Assembly: GCF_028372415.1 (NCBI RefSeq)
Contig: NC_092876.1
Coordinates: 221,947,528 to 222,011,527 of the forward strand
From: Notamacropus eugenii
Lineage: Eukaryota > Chordata > Mammalia > Diprotodontia > Macropodidae
Reading direction: 5' to 3'
Length of the DNA stretch: 64,000 nt
Under the pieces are notes generated by a model. It was not told the DNA's origin and did not search any database. It saw nothing but the letters and a program-made list of their open reading frames with translations. A program made the translations under genes and the position numbers. The number at the start of each line of letters is the position of its first letter. The first letter of the stretch is position 1. This document shows positions 1 through 12,385 of the stretch, in pieces.

Positions 1-384
1 ATATAAGCCCTTTTAAGTAATTTACTGTGAGATTAATGGTCAGTTTACCTCTGTGGCTTTAAAAATTCCCATTATTGAAGTTGTAATAATAACAATAATA
101 CAGTAATATTTTAATGTTTTATATTATTAAAAGTACTTTCACACCCATTTTTTTTCATTTTATCCTCATTGCTTCATTTCATCCTCCTGCAGTTCACCCT
201 CCCTTTGGAGTAGTTAGTATATATAAGCAGTAACTTAGCTATTAGTTTTCTGAATATGAGACCTTATCCTGTTACCGTACTTGGGATGAACTGAATCACA
301 TCAGTATTCACATTTTGTTATAAATGAAACCAGAAGACAAAAGAAAGTTGTAGTTATAGCAGAATACTTTGGAGTAAGGAAGGA

Positions 385-580
385 TACCTGGGTTAAAGTT
401 GCACTGATACCTATGAGATCCTGGCAAAGTCTTTCACTTAACTTTTTCTGAGTCTTTTTCCTTCTTTAGAAGATGGAGTTAATAAAACTTTAATAACTAT
501 CTCACAGGGCTGGCTTCATGAGGCTTACAAGAACACAAAGCAAACATTAAAAGCACTATGTAAATTTGCTATTATTTAAG
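385..580 (+). mobile_element. MIR-type CORE-SINE (degraded)
   Basis: Text from 'gatacctgggttaaagttgc' through 'gagatcctggcaaagtc' and 'ctatctcacagggctgg' to 'taaaagcactatgtaaat' follows the MIR consensus in the forward direction. Confidence 0.6.
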
Positions 581-1569
581 TGGAAGGATGTTTTTTATAG
601 GGTCTTCTTAAAGGAAAATAAAGGAGTAGATTTTGTGATATTTCTAAAGGCAACTGGAAATGTCATTCAATTCAACAGATATTTATTAAACAATTACTAA
701 GTATGTTCAGGTTATTGTCCTAGGTGCTGTGTACGCAAAGACAAAAATTAAACAGTCTTTATTGTCAAAAATGTACTTATGATAAGCATTTTCAAAAAGA
801 CTACTGTGGAGATGTCATGATTATTCCCCAACAGCTGTTGCAGAGGATGAGGAAGTAAAAGAAAATTCTAGGAATTTCTATGCCAGGTTGTCCTCTGTAC
901 CTAGAATGCTTTCTTTTTTCACCTCTGCCCCTTGGAAACCCCCCCCACTATTTTCTTTGCTTTTTTTTTCGTAAATGTTTTTATTTTAAACTTAAATACA
1001 AAATGAGAAAAGAAAAAAAATTTGACATGTGCCCAGCAGACCATAAGAAGGATTCAGTATTAAAAAAATTCCATTTCAAGAAAACCTGTATAATAAATAC
1101 TACATATTATTTTCAAAAATGCCCAACTTTTCTTTGCTTCCTTGTTTGTTTTCTTTTTTCTTTGCTGTGTACCTTTTACTTTATTTTTCCCCCTCCCTAT
1201 CCCCACCACCTTAAAGAAGACTACAGTTATTAAGCATGGATATATATACGTATACATAGATGTCTACAAACATACACATATATACACACAGACACTCATA
1301 CACATATATGCAAGACTGTTACCTGCTTATTTCCTTCTGTCACCTGCTTCTCTGAAGGTGGATCCTTCCTAAGTCCAAGTCTTTCCATGTTTTTCTAAAT
1401 CAACCAGCTTATATCCTATACCAAAGCAATATTCTAACCTAATTACATCCTAAGACATTGTTTATGAAAGTTCTCTTTCCCCAGTTTTATGCATTTTTTC
1501 TATTCTTGGCTACATAGGTTTCATACAAGAACATTTTAATTTAAAATAATCAAAATTATACTTTTTACA

Positions 1570-4400
1570 TTTCAACAATGCTCATCTTACAATATAGTTT
1601 AAGGTCTGATACCACTGAATCTACTTCCTTTACATCTTTTTTTCCCCGATTTCATTGAAGTTTTTGTCTTCAAATGAACTTTATTATTTTTTCTCAGTAA
1701 AATAATTTTTTAGTAATTTAATTGGGATGACATTGAATAAATAGATTCATTAGGTAAAATTGTCATTTAAAAATTATATTGTCTTTACCTACCCATGAAC
1801 AATAAATATTACTTCAGTTATTTAGATCTGAGTTTATTTGTACAAAAAATGCTTTATGTTTATATTCAGATAGTTCCTGTGTCCATTTTGGCAGGTATAC
1901 AGTTTGGTATTTTAAATAGTCTAAAACAATACTGAATAATATTGCTGGCACATAGTATAGTTTTTTTATTTTTCACTTTTGATTAAATCTGTTTTAATTT
2001 TGAGATCATGATTACTATCCCTGCTTTTTTTTACATACTAAATTCTGCTTCTACCCCTTTATTTTATCCTTGTGTGTATCTCACATTTTTGTAACGTTTT
2101 TTGAAAGCAACATATTGTTGATTTCAAATTTTTTAACTGTGATCCGTTTCTGTTTTATGAGTAAATCCATTCTGTTCATGCTCTAAGCCATGGTTACTTG
2201 TGTATTTTTATCCTTCCTGTTTTTCCCTACTATGCTTCTCACCCTGTTTACTCTATCTTTCCTCACTCCTCTGCTTTACTTCTACTTGCTACCTTGCTCT
2301 TGTATTTCTTACCTACCCAAAAGTCTATCCCTTATACTCTCCCCCTACCCTATTTCCTTGCTCTTTTATTTCTTTCTGAATTTTGATGACTTTTATACTG
2401 TTCTAGATATGTATGTTCCCTCATTAATCCGTTCCTGCTGAGAGTAAGGTTCCAGCATTACCCGCTATCCTCCCAACTAGCTTCTTCTTTATCAGTTTTT
2501 TCTTTTATGCCTCATTTATATGAGATAATTACTCCTTTTTATTTTTTTCTACAGTTTAATTTTTTTAGATTCATCCCATCATACTCAACTCAGTCCATGC
2601 CTTTCTTTAAAACTATGCAAATAATGACAGTTACAAGGGTACTGCTAATATTTTCATATACATGAAGTAAACAATTTGACCTGGGTCCCTTGATTGGGTC
2701 TCTTATAATTGATCTTTAATGTTTACATTTGTCCTGGATGTTATATGTCAAATTTTCCCCTAAGTTTTGGGGTTTTTGTAATAAAAGTCTGAAAGTCTTT
2801 GAGTTTGTTAGGTGTCCATTTTTTTAATTCAGGATTTTCCTAAACTTTGGGTATGTTACCTTTGGTCATAAGCTCAGCTGTTTTGCTCTATCATATTCCA
2901 AGACTTATGGTTCTTCAGTGTAGTAGCTGCCAGGTCTTATGTAATCCTTATTGTACTCCATGATATTTAAATTGTTTTTTTTTTGTTGGCTTCCAATAAT
3001 TTTCCATGATATTTATATGCCATAACTTGCTCATCTATTCGTTTATGGGGATCCTCTCAGATTCTCATTCTTTGCTGTCTCAAAAAGAACTAAATATTTT
3101 TGTACATTCTTAGAGTTTATTTTACTTAGGATTAATCTCTACCTTAATCTACCCTTCCTCTAATTCCTCCTCTTCCTTTCTCCCTCCTGTTTCTCTGTTG
3201 AGTGAAATATATTTCTGTACCCAACTCTGTATTTGTGTATGTGTGCTCTTCCTTCTTTTGATGAGTTTCAGATTAGAGTGATGCTCAAGTGTCAGTCACC
3301 GTCCGCCTCCCCCTCCATATTTTTATAGATGTCTTCTTATGCACCCCTGATAATGTGAGGTAATTTCCCCTACATCTCCCCTTATCACCCCCCCACCAGT
3401 GTATTACCTTTCCCCTCTTCCTATTCTTTTCTTAAGACCACTAAGATAACAGAGCCACTGCCAGGCATTGTCTAACTGGATTCTCACTATGACCCCTGAC
3501 TATGGAGTATCATGGGGACACATGTATTATTTTTCCTATATTTGAAAGTGAGCAGTTTATTCTTATTTAGTGCTTTGTCTTTGTTCTCATGTTTATCTTT
3601 TTATGTTTCTCTTTGCTCTTGTATTTGAACTTCAGAATTTTTTCATAGCTCTGATCTTTTTTCAATAGTACCTAAAAGTCTTCTGTTTCATTAAAATTCC
3701 ATTTTTTCCCCTTCTGTAGCTTTATTCAGTTTTGATGGGTAAGTTTTTTATTGAATGTAAGTACGAATACTTTGATTCTGGAATATTGTACTCCAAGTTC
3801 TCCTTTCCTGTATAGTCCAATTATAGTCTAAATTATGTGTGATCCTGAACTGGAACTCTTTAGTACTTGAGTTCTTTCTTATGGGCTGCTTGCAATATTT
3901 TTTCTTTGACTTGGAAACTGATTTTTAGCTATGATGTTCCTAGTTTTCCTTTTGGGGTTTCTTTCAGGAGGTGATTAGTGAATTCTTTCTGTTTACTACC
4001 TTTCCCTCTAGTTCTAAGAGATCTGAGTAGTTTTCTTTTGAGATTTCTTAAATTATGATGTTTAGGATTTTGTTTTGGTCATGGTATTCATGATTCTTAA
4101 ATTTTTTCCCCCTTTTTTCCAGGTCAATTGTTTTTGCTGTGTGAGATATAATCTTATAACTTCTGTATTTTTAGTCTTTTGTTTTCATATTTCTTGTTAC
4201 CTCATGGAATCATTGACTTCTGTTTGGTCCATTCTAATTTTCAAGGAGTTTATTATTTGGGCAAGGTTTAACTCATTTCATTTCTTCTAGGAATTCTGGT
4301 TGAATTTGTGCCTATGCTGTGTTTTGCTTTGAAGTTTTGCTTGTGGATGCTTTGAAGTCATTCTTTTCTTACGGGTTTTTGTCATAACCATCCCTTTCAC
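1570..4400 (-). mobile_element. Composite antisense L1 remnants
   Basis: Several blocks match L1 in reverse orientation. Around 1600-1930 the text resembles the reverse complement of the ORF2 amino-terminal half ('attgggatgacattgaataa', 'acctacccatgaacaa', 'gtttatttgtac'). About 1980-2500 continues this with deletions. About 2700-2960 and 3660-4320 resemble reverse-complement ORF1 text ('ttctttcaggaggtgatt', 'ccaggtcaattg'). A nested 3'-end piece is at about 2970-3120 ('ctgtctcaaaaagaacta'). All frames are broken. Boundaries between pieces are uncertain. Confidence 0.6.
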
Positions 4401-4979
4401 CATAAAAACTTTTAATGGTGAAATTCTTTTTTATTTGGCTATTTTATGTTTATGCTATGGTTACTATGTACATTTTGGAAATAATGATATTAAATATAGG
4501 AAGAATATGATAACTGAGTCTGAAAGAAACAGTCTTCCCTACTGAACAGACACTTGCTTGAGGCATAAATACATGTAAATCTGATAAATTTAACCTTAAA
4601 ATAATTCATGCAAATCAATGTGTTAAGGAGAGATAACCTCCTTCATCTTCAGTATCATCAAGGATGTGTAAGTGTCCACGTTACCTGATCTCTTGAGTTA
4701 GATCTGGCAAAATTTGACAATATATTAACTAAAGAAGTGGTTAGTTAACAGCTAGGCAAAGTAACTATATTTCATGTCTTATTTTATTCCCTATTTGGAC
4801 AGAACTGGAGATAAAAAGTAGGAGGAATGTTGTTTTTCTCTTATTCTCTCTCCCCTCCTTCTCTGTCCTCTTCTTTTCACTCCTTCTCTTTTCCATTCTC
4901 TTCCTTCCCCCTCTTTCCATATAGGTAGCTATGTTTTAGCAAAGCATCTGATAGTCTGTCATGTTATTCTTATGGAAAA

Positions 4980-5400
4980 AATGCAAAGATGAGAGCCAGA
5001 TAGCAGTAGTTAAGCTAGTTTGGAAGTAGTTGAGTGACCAGACTCAGAGATTTGTTAATGTTTTATTGTCATCTTTGAAGGAAGTTGAGATCTCTAGTAT
5101 AATCTTTAAAGAATTTAAGGGTTTATTATTAACCATGTGCTGATTAATTGTTTTTATTGGTGATTTGCATAAAGACCTAGATGGCATGCTAATGAAATTT
5201 TTAGGTAGTAGGCACCATTCTAGCAGGTGTAGTAGGTATAGCTAACTACTAGATAACAAAATCAGAATCCAGAAAGTTCTTGACCAGCTAGAATGCTGAG
5301 TTCAATCCAATAAGAGGAAATTTAATAGGAATAAATCTGAGGTCTTGAACATGGGGTTAAAAATAATTACTTTTATGAGTACAATTTGGATAAAGCATTG
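4980..5400 (+). mobile_element. L3/CR1-like LINE fragment
   Basis: It carries text typical of the reverse-transcriptase part of ancient L3/CR1 LINEs: 'agatggcatgctaatgaaat', 'ggtatagctaactactagat', 'caaaatcagaatccagaaag', 'aataagaggaaatttaatag'. Frames are broken. It passes near 5400 into another dispersed repeat. Confidence 0.6.
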
Positions 5401-5600
5401 AAGAGAAGAGGGCCTAGAAAGAACATTTAGAGGACAACCGTGACTAGTGGACATGACCTGGATGAAGAGCCAACAAAGTATATTGAGGAGTGGGTCAGAC
5501 AGCAAGGATGAGAACCCAACGAAAGCAATGTCAAGAGAACCTAGAGAAGAGAGAATATTAAGAGGAGAGTTATATTGTCAAAGGATGCAGAACATCCAAG
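5400..5600 (+). repeat. Fragment of an unnamed dispersed repeat (family D)
   Basis: This purine-rich text ('gatgagaacccaacgaaagc', 'tcaagagaacctagagaaga') resembles a repeat also seen around 10800-11450, 22560-23100, 38640-39480 and 40630-41285 in this window. I do not recognise the family name; all copies are in the plus orientation and diverged. Confidence 0.4.
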
Positions 5601-5699
5601 AAGGATGAATTCTTGGAAAAAGCATACTTATTTGTCTATATACTTCACAGAATTGTGATGAAAGGAAAACCCCATATGTTATGGCATTTAGTGCATAAA

Positions 5700-5935
5700 A
5701 TGCTGGCCTCAGAATCAGTGAGACCTTGGTTTGGCTATATTTCTGACATTTAATAGTTATATGTACATGGGCAAATTGCTTCACCTTTCTGAACCTTGAT
5801 TTCCTCATCTGTAATATGGAGTAATAATAATACTCAAGAGTATCATCTTACAGTGTTATTAGGAAGCTCAATCAGCATGATATATGTAAACTGTTTGTAG
5901 GCCTTAAAAAATTATATAAATACTATTTATTACTG
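5700..5935 (+). mobile_element. MIR-type CORE-SINE
   Basis: Forward MIR landmarks: 'atgctggcctcagaatcag', 'catgggcaaattgcttcacc', 'tgatttcctcatctgtaata', 'taataataatactcaag'. The minus-strand open frame across it is spurious. Confidence 0.7.
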
Positions 5936-6549
5936 CTATTGCTTCAGTATACTCGATCTCTAGTACCCAGTGAAGACTCGTTGGAATTCATAGATGGGTT
6001 GTAAAGAAGGGAAGACAGGGAAGTGGATACAGGTTAGAAGCAGCACTGGACCAAGTCCATTGGGAAAGAGTTAATGATCTGAGTAAATTATTTGTAGAAA
6101 AACAGATTAGACAAAGATTTATATGCTAGATAAGGCACGTAGATTACAGATTTGCTTTTTTGAACCAAAAGTCACTTTGCTTAACTGATTCAAATTAGTC
6201 AAGAAGGAATTTGTGGTGTAAGTGGGTTATGTGTATTAGATAATAATAATATCAAAAATGATGTTAAAATATAAAGGTCATTTGATAAAATTAACATTTA
6301 AAATGATCATACTGGTTGTACCAATAGTGAACATCTTTTAAAGTTTTAACCCTTTAAGAAATATTAGTGGATAAATATTTTTTAAAAAATTATTTGATTT
6401 CTTGTTTAATCTTTTACTTAAATAGCTTTGTTCTTCAGGATATGTTCTAATGTTTTTGGTAAATTCAGGTGCTTTCTGCAGTTTCCAGTGACCAAAATTT
6501 TAAAATTTTTCTTGTGTTTGATATATACTATCTACTGTATTTTTTAAAA

Positions 6550-7835
6550 TAATATTTTATTTTTTCCCCAGTTAAATGTAAAAACAATTTTTAACATTTG
6601 TTGTTTTTTAAAAAAAGTTTTGAGTTACAAATGCTACCCTTCTCCCCCCTCCCATCTTCTGGTCAGCATTCTGATACAGGTTATACATGTGCAATCATAA
6701 AAAAACACTTTATATTAGTCATTTTGTGGGAAAAAAAGTAAACAAAAAAAAGGTGAAAAATAGTGTGTTTCTGTCTGTATTCAGACAAAATTTCATCATT
6801 GAGTCCTTTGGGATTGTCATGGATCATTGTATTGTTGCAAATAGCTAAGTCATTTACAGTTGTTCATCATAAAATATTCCTTTTACTGTGTACAATGTTC
6901 TCCTGGTGATGCTTATTTCTCTTTGTGTCAGTTAATGTAAGTCAGTCCAGTTTTTCTGAAATCATGCTGTTGATCATTTCTTAAATGTAGCACAATAGTA
7001 TTCCATTACAGTCATATACCATAACTTGTTTAGCCATTCCCCAATTGATGGATATCCCTTCAATTTCCAGTTCTTGGCTACTACAAAAAGAACTGCTATA
7101 AATGTTTTTGTACAAATGGGTCCTTTTCCCTTTTTTAAGAAAAATCTCTTTGGGATACAGATCTAGTAGTGGTATTGCTGGATCAAAGGCTATGCACAGT
7201 TTATCCCTTTGGGCATGGTACTAAATTGCTCTCTAGAATGCTTGGATCGGTTCACAACTCCACCATTGTACATTAGTGTCCCAATTTTCCCATATCCCCA
7301 CCAATGCTTGTCAGTCTCCTTTTCTGTCATATTAGTCATTCTGATAGGTGTGAGGTGGTACTTAGAGTTGTTTTAATTTGTAGTTCTCTAATCAATAATG
7401 TTTTAGAGCATTTTTAATATGATTACAAATAGCTTTGATTTCTTTGTCTGAAAATTGCCTTTTCATATTCTTTGACCATTTCTCAATTGGGGAATGGCTT
7501 GTTTTCTTATGCATTTGACTCAGTTATTTATATATTTGAGAAATGAGGCCTTTATTAGAGAAACTTACTGTAAAATTTCTCTGTTCTTTCCAGTTTTGGT
7601 TGCATTGGTTTTGTTTGTGCAAAGACTTTTCAATTTAATATAATCAAGATTGATTGTTTAATATTTCCTACTGCTCTCGATATCTGTGGTCCTAAATTCT
7701 TCCCTTGTCTGTATATCTGACAGGCAAAATTTTCCATGCTCTTCTAATTTGCTTATGGAATCATCTTTCACATCTAAGTCGTGTACCCATTTTGACCTTA
7801 TCTTGGTTGTAAAGGACTTAAAAATTCAACCTTCA
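6550..7835 (-). mobile_element. Antisense L1 3' end (ORF2 C-terminus and 3'UTR)
   Basis: This is a long, relatively well preserved L1 fragment in reverse orientation. Its landmarks include 'agccattccccaattgatgg', 'actacaaaaagaactgct', 'ggtattgctggatcaaaggc', 'tgataggtgtgaggtggtac' and 'ctcaattggggaatggctt'. The element's 3'UTR side is at the low-coordinate end. It is truncated at its 5' side, as most L1 copies are, and has no intact ORF. Confidence 0.88.
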
Positions 7836-8200
7836 TTCCTTAAAATGTAACAGCAACAGAAAAAAATTATAATGTTAAAGAGTTAAGGGGAGAAAGAACA
7901 TACTTTTACAGTTTCCTTTAGGCAGATAGATACATTATCAGTTTTAGGGCCTTGGAATTGAACTGATTATTATGTAGTCACATCTCACACAGAAGTTTAA
8001 TGGGCACTCTAACATAAAGTCTTGAGGACAAAGATTTGAAGGAAATTTTGATCATAGAGTTGAGCCAGCATTATATTTATTCAGAGTTCTGTTGTTGGTA
8101 GTTATCTACCTTAACACCCTCTAAAATTTAGTTACAGTAGCAAAAACTCATCTGCAACTAATCTCCCTCATATCCTTTTGAAACAGGCTTCCTCTTAACC

Positions 8201-8406
8201 CTAAAGTTGGGATTTACAACCTTTTTTATTACATAGTAGTGACTACCTCTTTGCTAGTATGGTGAAATGTATGGAACCCTTTTCAGAATAATGTTTTTAA
8301 ATATATAAAATATGTAGGACTACAAAGGGAACCAATTATATTGAAATGCAGTTATTAAAATATTAAAACAGAATCATGGGTGTGGACCCCAGGTTAAGAA
8401 CCTCTG
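8201..8406. mobile_element. hAT-type non-autonomous DNA transposon remnant
   Basis: It begins near 'gttgggatttacaacctttt' and ends 'ccccaggttaagaacctctg', imperfect terminal inverted repeats of the CAG(A/T)GGTTCTTAACC type. The internal text 'ttttcagaataatgttttta' is shared with a second copy at 23136-23260. No coding capacity. Confidence 0.6.
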
Positions 8407-8859
8407 CCTTATGAAATAAATACACTGTCCATAGTCATTACTCAGCCAACAATGGACCATCTTTAACTGTAATAGCGATTATAGTGAGTATAAAATCTGT
8501 TATTTTTCAACCTGGTCAAAATGCATTTTTGTACTTACTGACATTCTTATAAAAACCAGATAGGTTATTTAGAAACAGAAACTCATCTCACCTTAATGTA
8601 GTGAATATAATTTAATTTTTCCCACTGAATTTTTCTTTACCCACCTATCATGGCAGTTAGCTCACAAGAACTCCAAGATATGAGATTAGCAGACTGATTT
8701 ATCCAACACGATAGGAATAGAGGAAAATCTTCACTAACATCTAACTCTTGCTCCTTGTTTCCTTTTTTGTTCTGCCTGTTTTCATATACTTGTACCTAAT
8801 TTAAGCTTCTATACTTTACTGGCAAGAGAAACTATCTATAACAGAAAGTAACCCACCAC

Positions 8860-9118
8860 CATCAATCATCATCATTGTAGCTATCAAGTATTCAGCCCTT
8901 TAAAGTTTGCAAAGGACTTTACAAATATTATCTCATTTGATCCTCACAACAATCCTGTGCAATAGGTGCTATTATTATCTCCGTTTTACACATGAAGAAA
9001 CTAAGACAAGACAGAGGTTAGGTGACTTGTCTGGGGTCACATAGCTAGTTAATATCTGATTATGGATTTGAACTCAGATCTTCTTGACTCCAGGTCCAGT
9101 TCTGTATCCACTTTACCA
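8860..9118 (-). mobile_element. MIR-type CORE-SINE, well preserved
   Basis: Reverse-complement MIR: 'tttgcaaaggactttacaaa', 'tctcatttgatcctcacaac', 'ttacacatgaagaaactaag', 'ggggtcacatagctagtt', 'tgactccaggtccagttct'. Confidence 0.8.
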
Positions 9119-9484
9119 CCAAAATAAGTGACATTGAATAGCTTCTGTTGTAACAACATTTTTTTGCTTCTGTTTTGTTTTAACAATGAACACAGTAGTT
9201 AAAATTTATTTAAGGTATTTTCTTGAACAGTAGTAAAAATACAAAGCTAACAAACATTTCTTGGTTTTCATCTAACTCAACCAACATTTGTCTAGTAAAA
9301 ATAACAATTTCTCACTCTTTAAAAGGACTCTGTTCTTATGGAAGTGAATGTTGAAAACTGAAAATAAATATATTTTAAAAAAGAACTTTGCTGAATAGAA
9401 AATATTTAGCTGATTTTAAAGCAATATATTTTTTCTATAGAAAATTTAGCTTTCCGTTTCTCCCCTCTCTCTCCACACTCTTAT

Positions 9485-9720
9485 TTGGTAGTGTAGGGGA
9501 TAGAGTGCTGGACCTGCAGTCAGGAACATTTGAGTACAAATAAGACTTTGCACATTTACTAGCTATGTGATCCTAGCAAGTAACTCAACTGCTGTCTTCC
9601 TCAATTTCGTCATACGTAAAATAGAGATAACAGCACCTAGCTTCCAGGGTTGTTGGGAGACTCAAATGAGGTAATATTTGTAAAGTGTTTTACAAACCCT
9701 GTAAATGTTGTTGTTATAAT
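9485..9720 (+). mobile_element. CORE-SINE
   Basis: Forward orientation: 'ggggatagagtgctggacct', 'tagctatgtgatcctag', 'cgtaaaatagagataacag', 'ggttgttgggagactcaaa'. Confidence 0.75.
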
Positions 9721-9959
9721 CTGCTCCTTTACAAATTCTAAGTCAGTAGTTTGTAATTGGGGGTCCCTAGAAAGATTCAAGGGGGTCTCTCAACTTGATG
9801 TTATTTTCACTAGCCTCTATTTGAAATGTAGCATTTTCTTCAGTTATGAATATAGTAAAATAGCAGACTGCCCAATGGGTCTGTGACCAAAAAAAAGGAT
9901 CAGAACTCTTACTGTGTGGTCCAGCCAAACTGACCTTCATGTTCATTACACACTGCACT

Positions 9960-10480
9960 CATCTCCAGGCTCCAGACCTTTGTCTTTTGCCTAGAGACCA
10001 GGAATACTGTTACTCTTCACCTCTGCTTTATAGAATCCTTACTTCTTTCAGGTAAGGGGCGGCTAGGTGGTGCAGTGGATAGAGTGTTGGGCCTGGAGTC
10101 AAGAAGATTCTTCTTCATGAATTGAAATTCAGACTCAGATACTTACTATGACCCTGGGCAAATCACTTAATGCTGTTTGTCTCAAAAATAACAAACCACT
10201 CCAGTATTTTTGCCAAGAACACCCCAAATTGAGTCATGAAAAATCAGACACAACTGAAAAATGACTGAATAACAACGAAAACTTCTTTTGAGACTAAGCT
10301 CAAATACTTTTACCTGAAGCCTTTTGTGCTCTTTCAATGACTTGCTAGTGCCTTCCCTTCCTAAACTACCTTGAATTTATTTTGTGTTTAATTCTTTATT
10401 TGCTTATACATGTAAATGCTGTCACTTTTGTTAGGGAGATCCTTTGGGGAAAGAGACTTTCATTTTTGTCTTTATATCAA
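9960..10480 (+). mobile_element. L2-like LINE 3' end, split by a SINE insertion
   Basis: L2-type 3' text occurs on both sides of the SINE at 10049-10280: 'ttcacctctgctttatagaa' before and 'agactaagctcaaatacttt', 'cttcccttcctaaactacct' after. The reading resumes at a direct repeat, showing the SINE landed in an existing L2. Confidence 0.55.
10049..10280 (+). mobile_element. CORE-SINE insertion with target-site duplication
   Basis: tRNA-related head ('ggctaggtggtgcagtggat', 'gggcctggagtcaag'), core ('accctgggcaaatcactta') and tail ('ccaagaacaccccaaatt', 'actgaataacaac') in plus orientation. The octamer ACTTCTTT flanks it at 10041-10048 and 10281-10288 and is read as the target-site duplication. 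Confidence 0.82.
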
Positions 10481-10484
10481 CTAG

Positions 10485-10790
10485 GCATCTAGGTGACATG
10501 GTGGATAGAGTCCTAGTCCTCAGTCTGGAGGGACCTGAGTTCAAATTCAGCCTGAGACACTTTTTATTAACTGTGTGACCCTGGGCAAATCACTTAACCT
10601 CTGTTTATCTCAGTTTCTTCATCTATAAGATGGGGATGATAATAACGCCTGTCTCCTAGGATTGTCATATGGATCAAATGAAATGATAATTGTAAAGCAC
10701 TTAGCAAGTGCCTGGCAATATAAATGTTAGCTGCTGTTGTTAGTATTGTCACCATCATGCCTAACACAGTGCCTAGCATATGGTTGACCC
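10485..10790 (+). mobile_element. MIR/CORE-SINE
   Basis: Forward orientation: 'catggtggatagagtcct', 'gtgaccctgggcaaatcact', 'cttcatctataagatgggga', 'aaagcacttagcaagtgcct'. Nearly full length. Confidence 0.82.
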
Positions 10791-10799
10791 TGGAACATA

Positions 10800-11450
10800 G
10801 ACTTCAACATAGAATACCTGGAGGGAAGCAGTGTGAAATGTCTAGGAAAGTAGGATGAAATGAAATTGTAAAGGGATTTAATGCCAAACTTGCATTTTAT
10901 GCTAGAGAAACTAGGGAGACATTGAAGACTTTTTAGTTGTGGATTAACGTGATCTAATCTGTGTCTTCGGAATATTATTTTGGCAGTAATGTAGAATGGA
11001 TGATAGAGGCAAAGAGAGTGGAAATAACTAGATACTAATTAGGAACTCTTGCAATAAAGAGGTGGAGGAACTTTCTTGCTGCAGAGGGTTTTTCTTGAGT
11101 TCACTTCTCCATACAATGAAGAGAGCCTGACTGCACTAGAGATGACAAGGACCTGAACAAGTGTGGTAGCTGTATGAGAGCAAAAAAGGGAACCAATACA
11201 ATAAATGTTGTACAGGTAGAATAGATAAGACTTGGCATCTGATTAGATATTTAGTAGGGGTAGTTTGGAGAAAGAATATAGAGTGACTCATCATTGTGTA
11301 CCTAGAGGAATTGGAAGGATGATATACTCCTTAGAAAAAGGAAATTTGGAAAAGGGAAGGGTTTGGAGTTTAATGAATTCTGTTTGGGTATATAATCTAG
11401 CTGAAATCCATGTGAAATACAAGTTGAGATACTTAGCAAGCAGTTGATGG
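10800..11450 (+). repeat. Dispersed repeat of unnamed family (family D)
   Basis: Text such as 'gtaaagggatttaatgcca', 'attattttggcagtaatgta' and 'ggagtttaatgaattc' parallels the copy at 38640-39480 ('gattattttggcagctatat'). I recognise the pattern as a widespread mammalian dispersed repeat but cannot name the family. Confidence 0.45.
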
Positions 11451-12079
11451 GTAGGTAATGTATTTTGTATTTAGACCTATTCTATATCTGTGCATCTAGA
11501 AGACTTTTAATCAGGGTGAGGAGAAGTGGGTCTTTTTTTTCCCTATGACCACTTCCCTCTCCTCCAAAAAAAGAATCCTACCAATAATCTTTTCTAAGAT
11601 CCACTTAATTCAAAAAACCCTCCCTTGTAAAGAAATTTTTAGTTTTTAATGTTCTTAGGGCATTGTACTAAACCACTCTCCCCTATCAAAAATTTTTTTT
11701 TAACAAAAACTACTTAGGTATATAAACTCTTTATAGAGGTGAGAAAAGGATTTGGATAATATATTACTAATATATCATAATTACCAGTGGGTTAGACAGG
11801 TAGCAAGTTCCAAATGTCACTACCCCAGGAGAAATCAGTACAACTTTTCTTTAGAAATTGGTGGTAGCATTTTTCATTTATGATTTAGTTAGGGTCATTG
11901 ACTCACTACTCCAGATGTGAATAGAACCCAGTACATTTCTATTCCATTGTTTTCTAACTTGGTAGTAGATATATGTAACTCACCCAATGATTATTTTTTT
12001 CAGATGCTACTATTTTTAATAGGATTTGGGAAAACCTAGGGAGTTGTTTCTTTTTATAGAGAGCTAAATGTGATTTGGA

Positions 12080-12247
12080 CCTAGGTAGACAAGGTTTCTG
12101 ATTCTACTTCTGGCACTTAACTAGCTGTGAGACCACAAATAAGTCACCTATCTTCTGAGTCTCAGTTTCTTCCTCTGCAAAATGGGGATAATGCCTGTAG
12201 TAATTACCTCAGAGTTATTGTGAGACTCAATTATTATATAAAGCATC
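12080..12247 (+). mobile_element. MIR-type SINE (5' two-thirds)
   Basis: 'taactagctgtgagaccaca', 'ctcagtttcttcctctgcaa' and 'tgggataatgcctgtag' follow MIR forward. It is interrupted at about 12248 by the next repeat. Confidence 0.7.
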
Positions 12248-12385
12248 TCCCAGATGGCTCAGGAGGAGACAGTGAGGCTGGTGACCTGGTACAGCCCTCC
12301 CTCACTCAAAACAAAGTCAAGTACAAGTCATGTCATCATTTCTCTGATGTCATGGTCTTCTTCGAAAACAAAGGATGAACACAAC
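12248..12385 (+). mobile_element. Marsupial SINE-like element, 3' part, copy 1
   Basis: 'tggctcaggaggagacagtg', 'agccctccctcactcaaaac', 'catcatttctctgatgtcat' and 'gaaaacaaaggatgaacac' recur about 700 bases downstream (12950-13090). They belong to a short interspersed element I have seen widely in marsupial sequence but cannot name with certainty. Confidence 0.65.

Noticed and set aside
880..1233. 117-codon plus-strand open frame
   Set aside because: T-rich, Phe/Leu/Cys-laden translation of low-complexity AT-rich DNA, with no splice context or similarity.
1237..1310. Possible TA/CA microsatellite with promoter-like TATA
   Set aside because: An imperfect alternating tract with no downstream gene; TATA-like text is expected in this composition.
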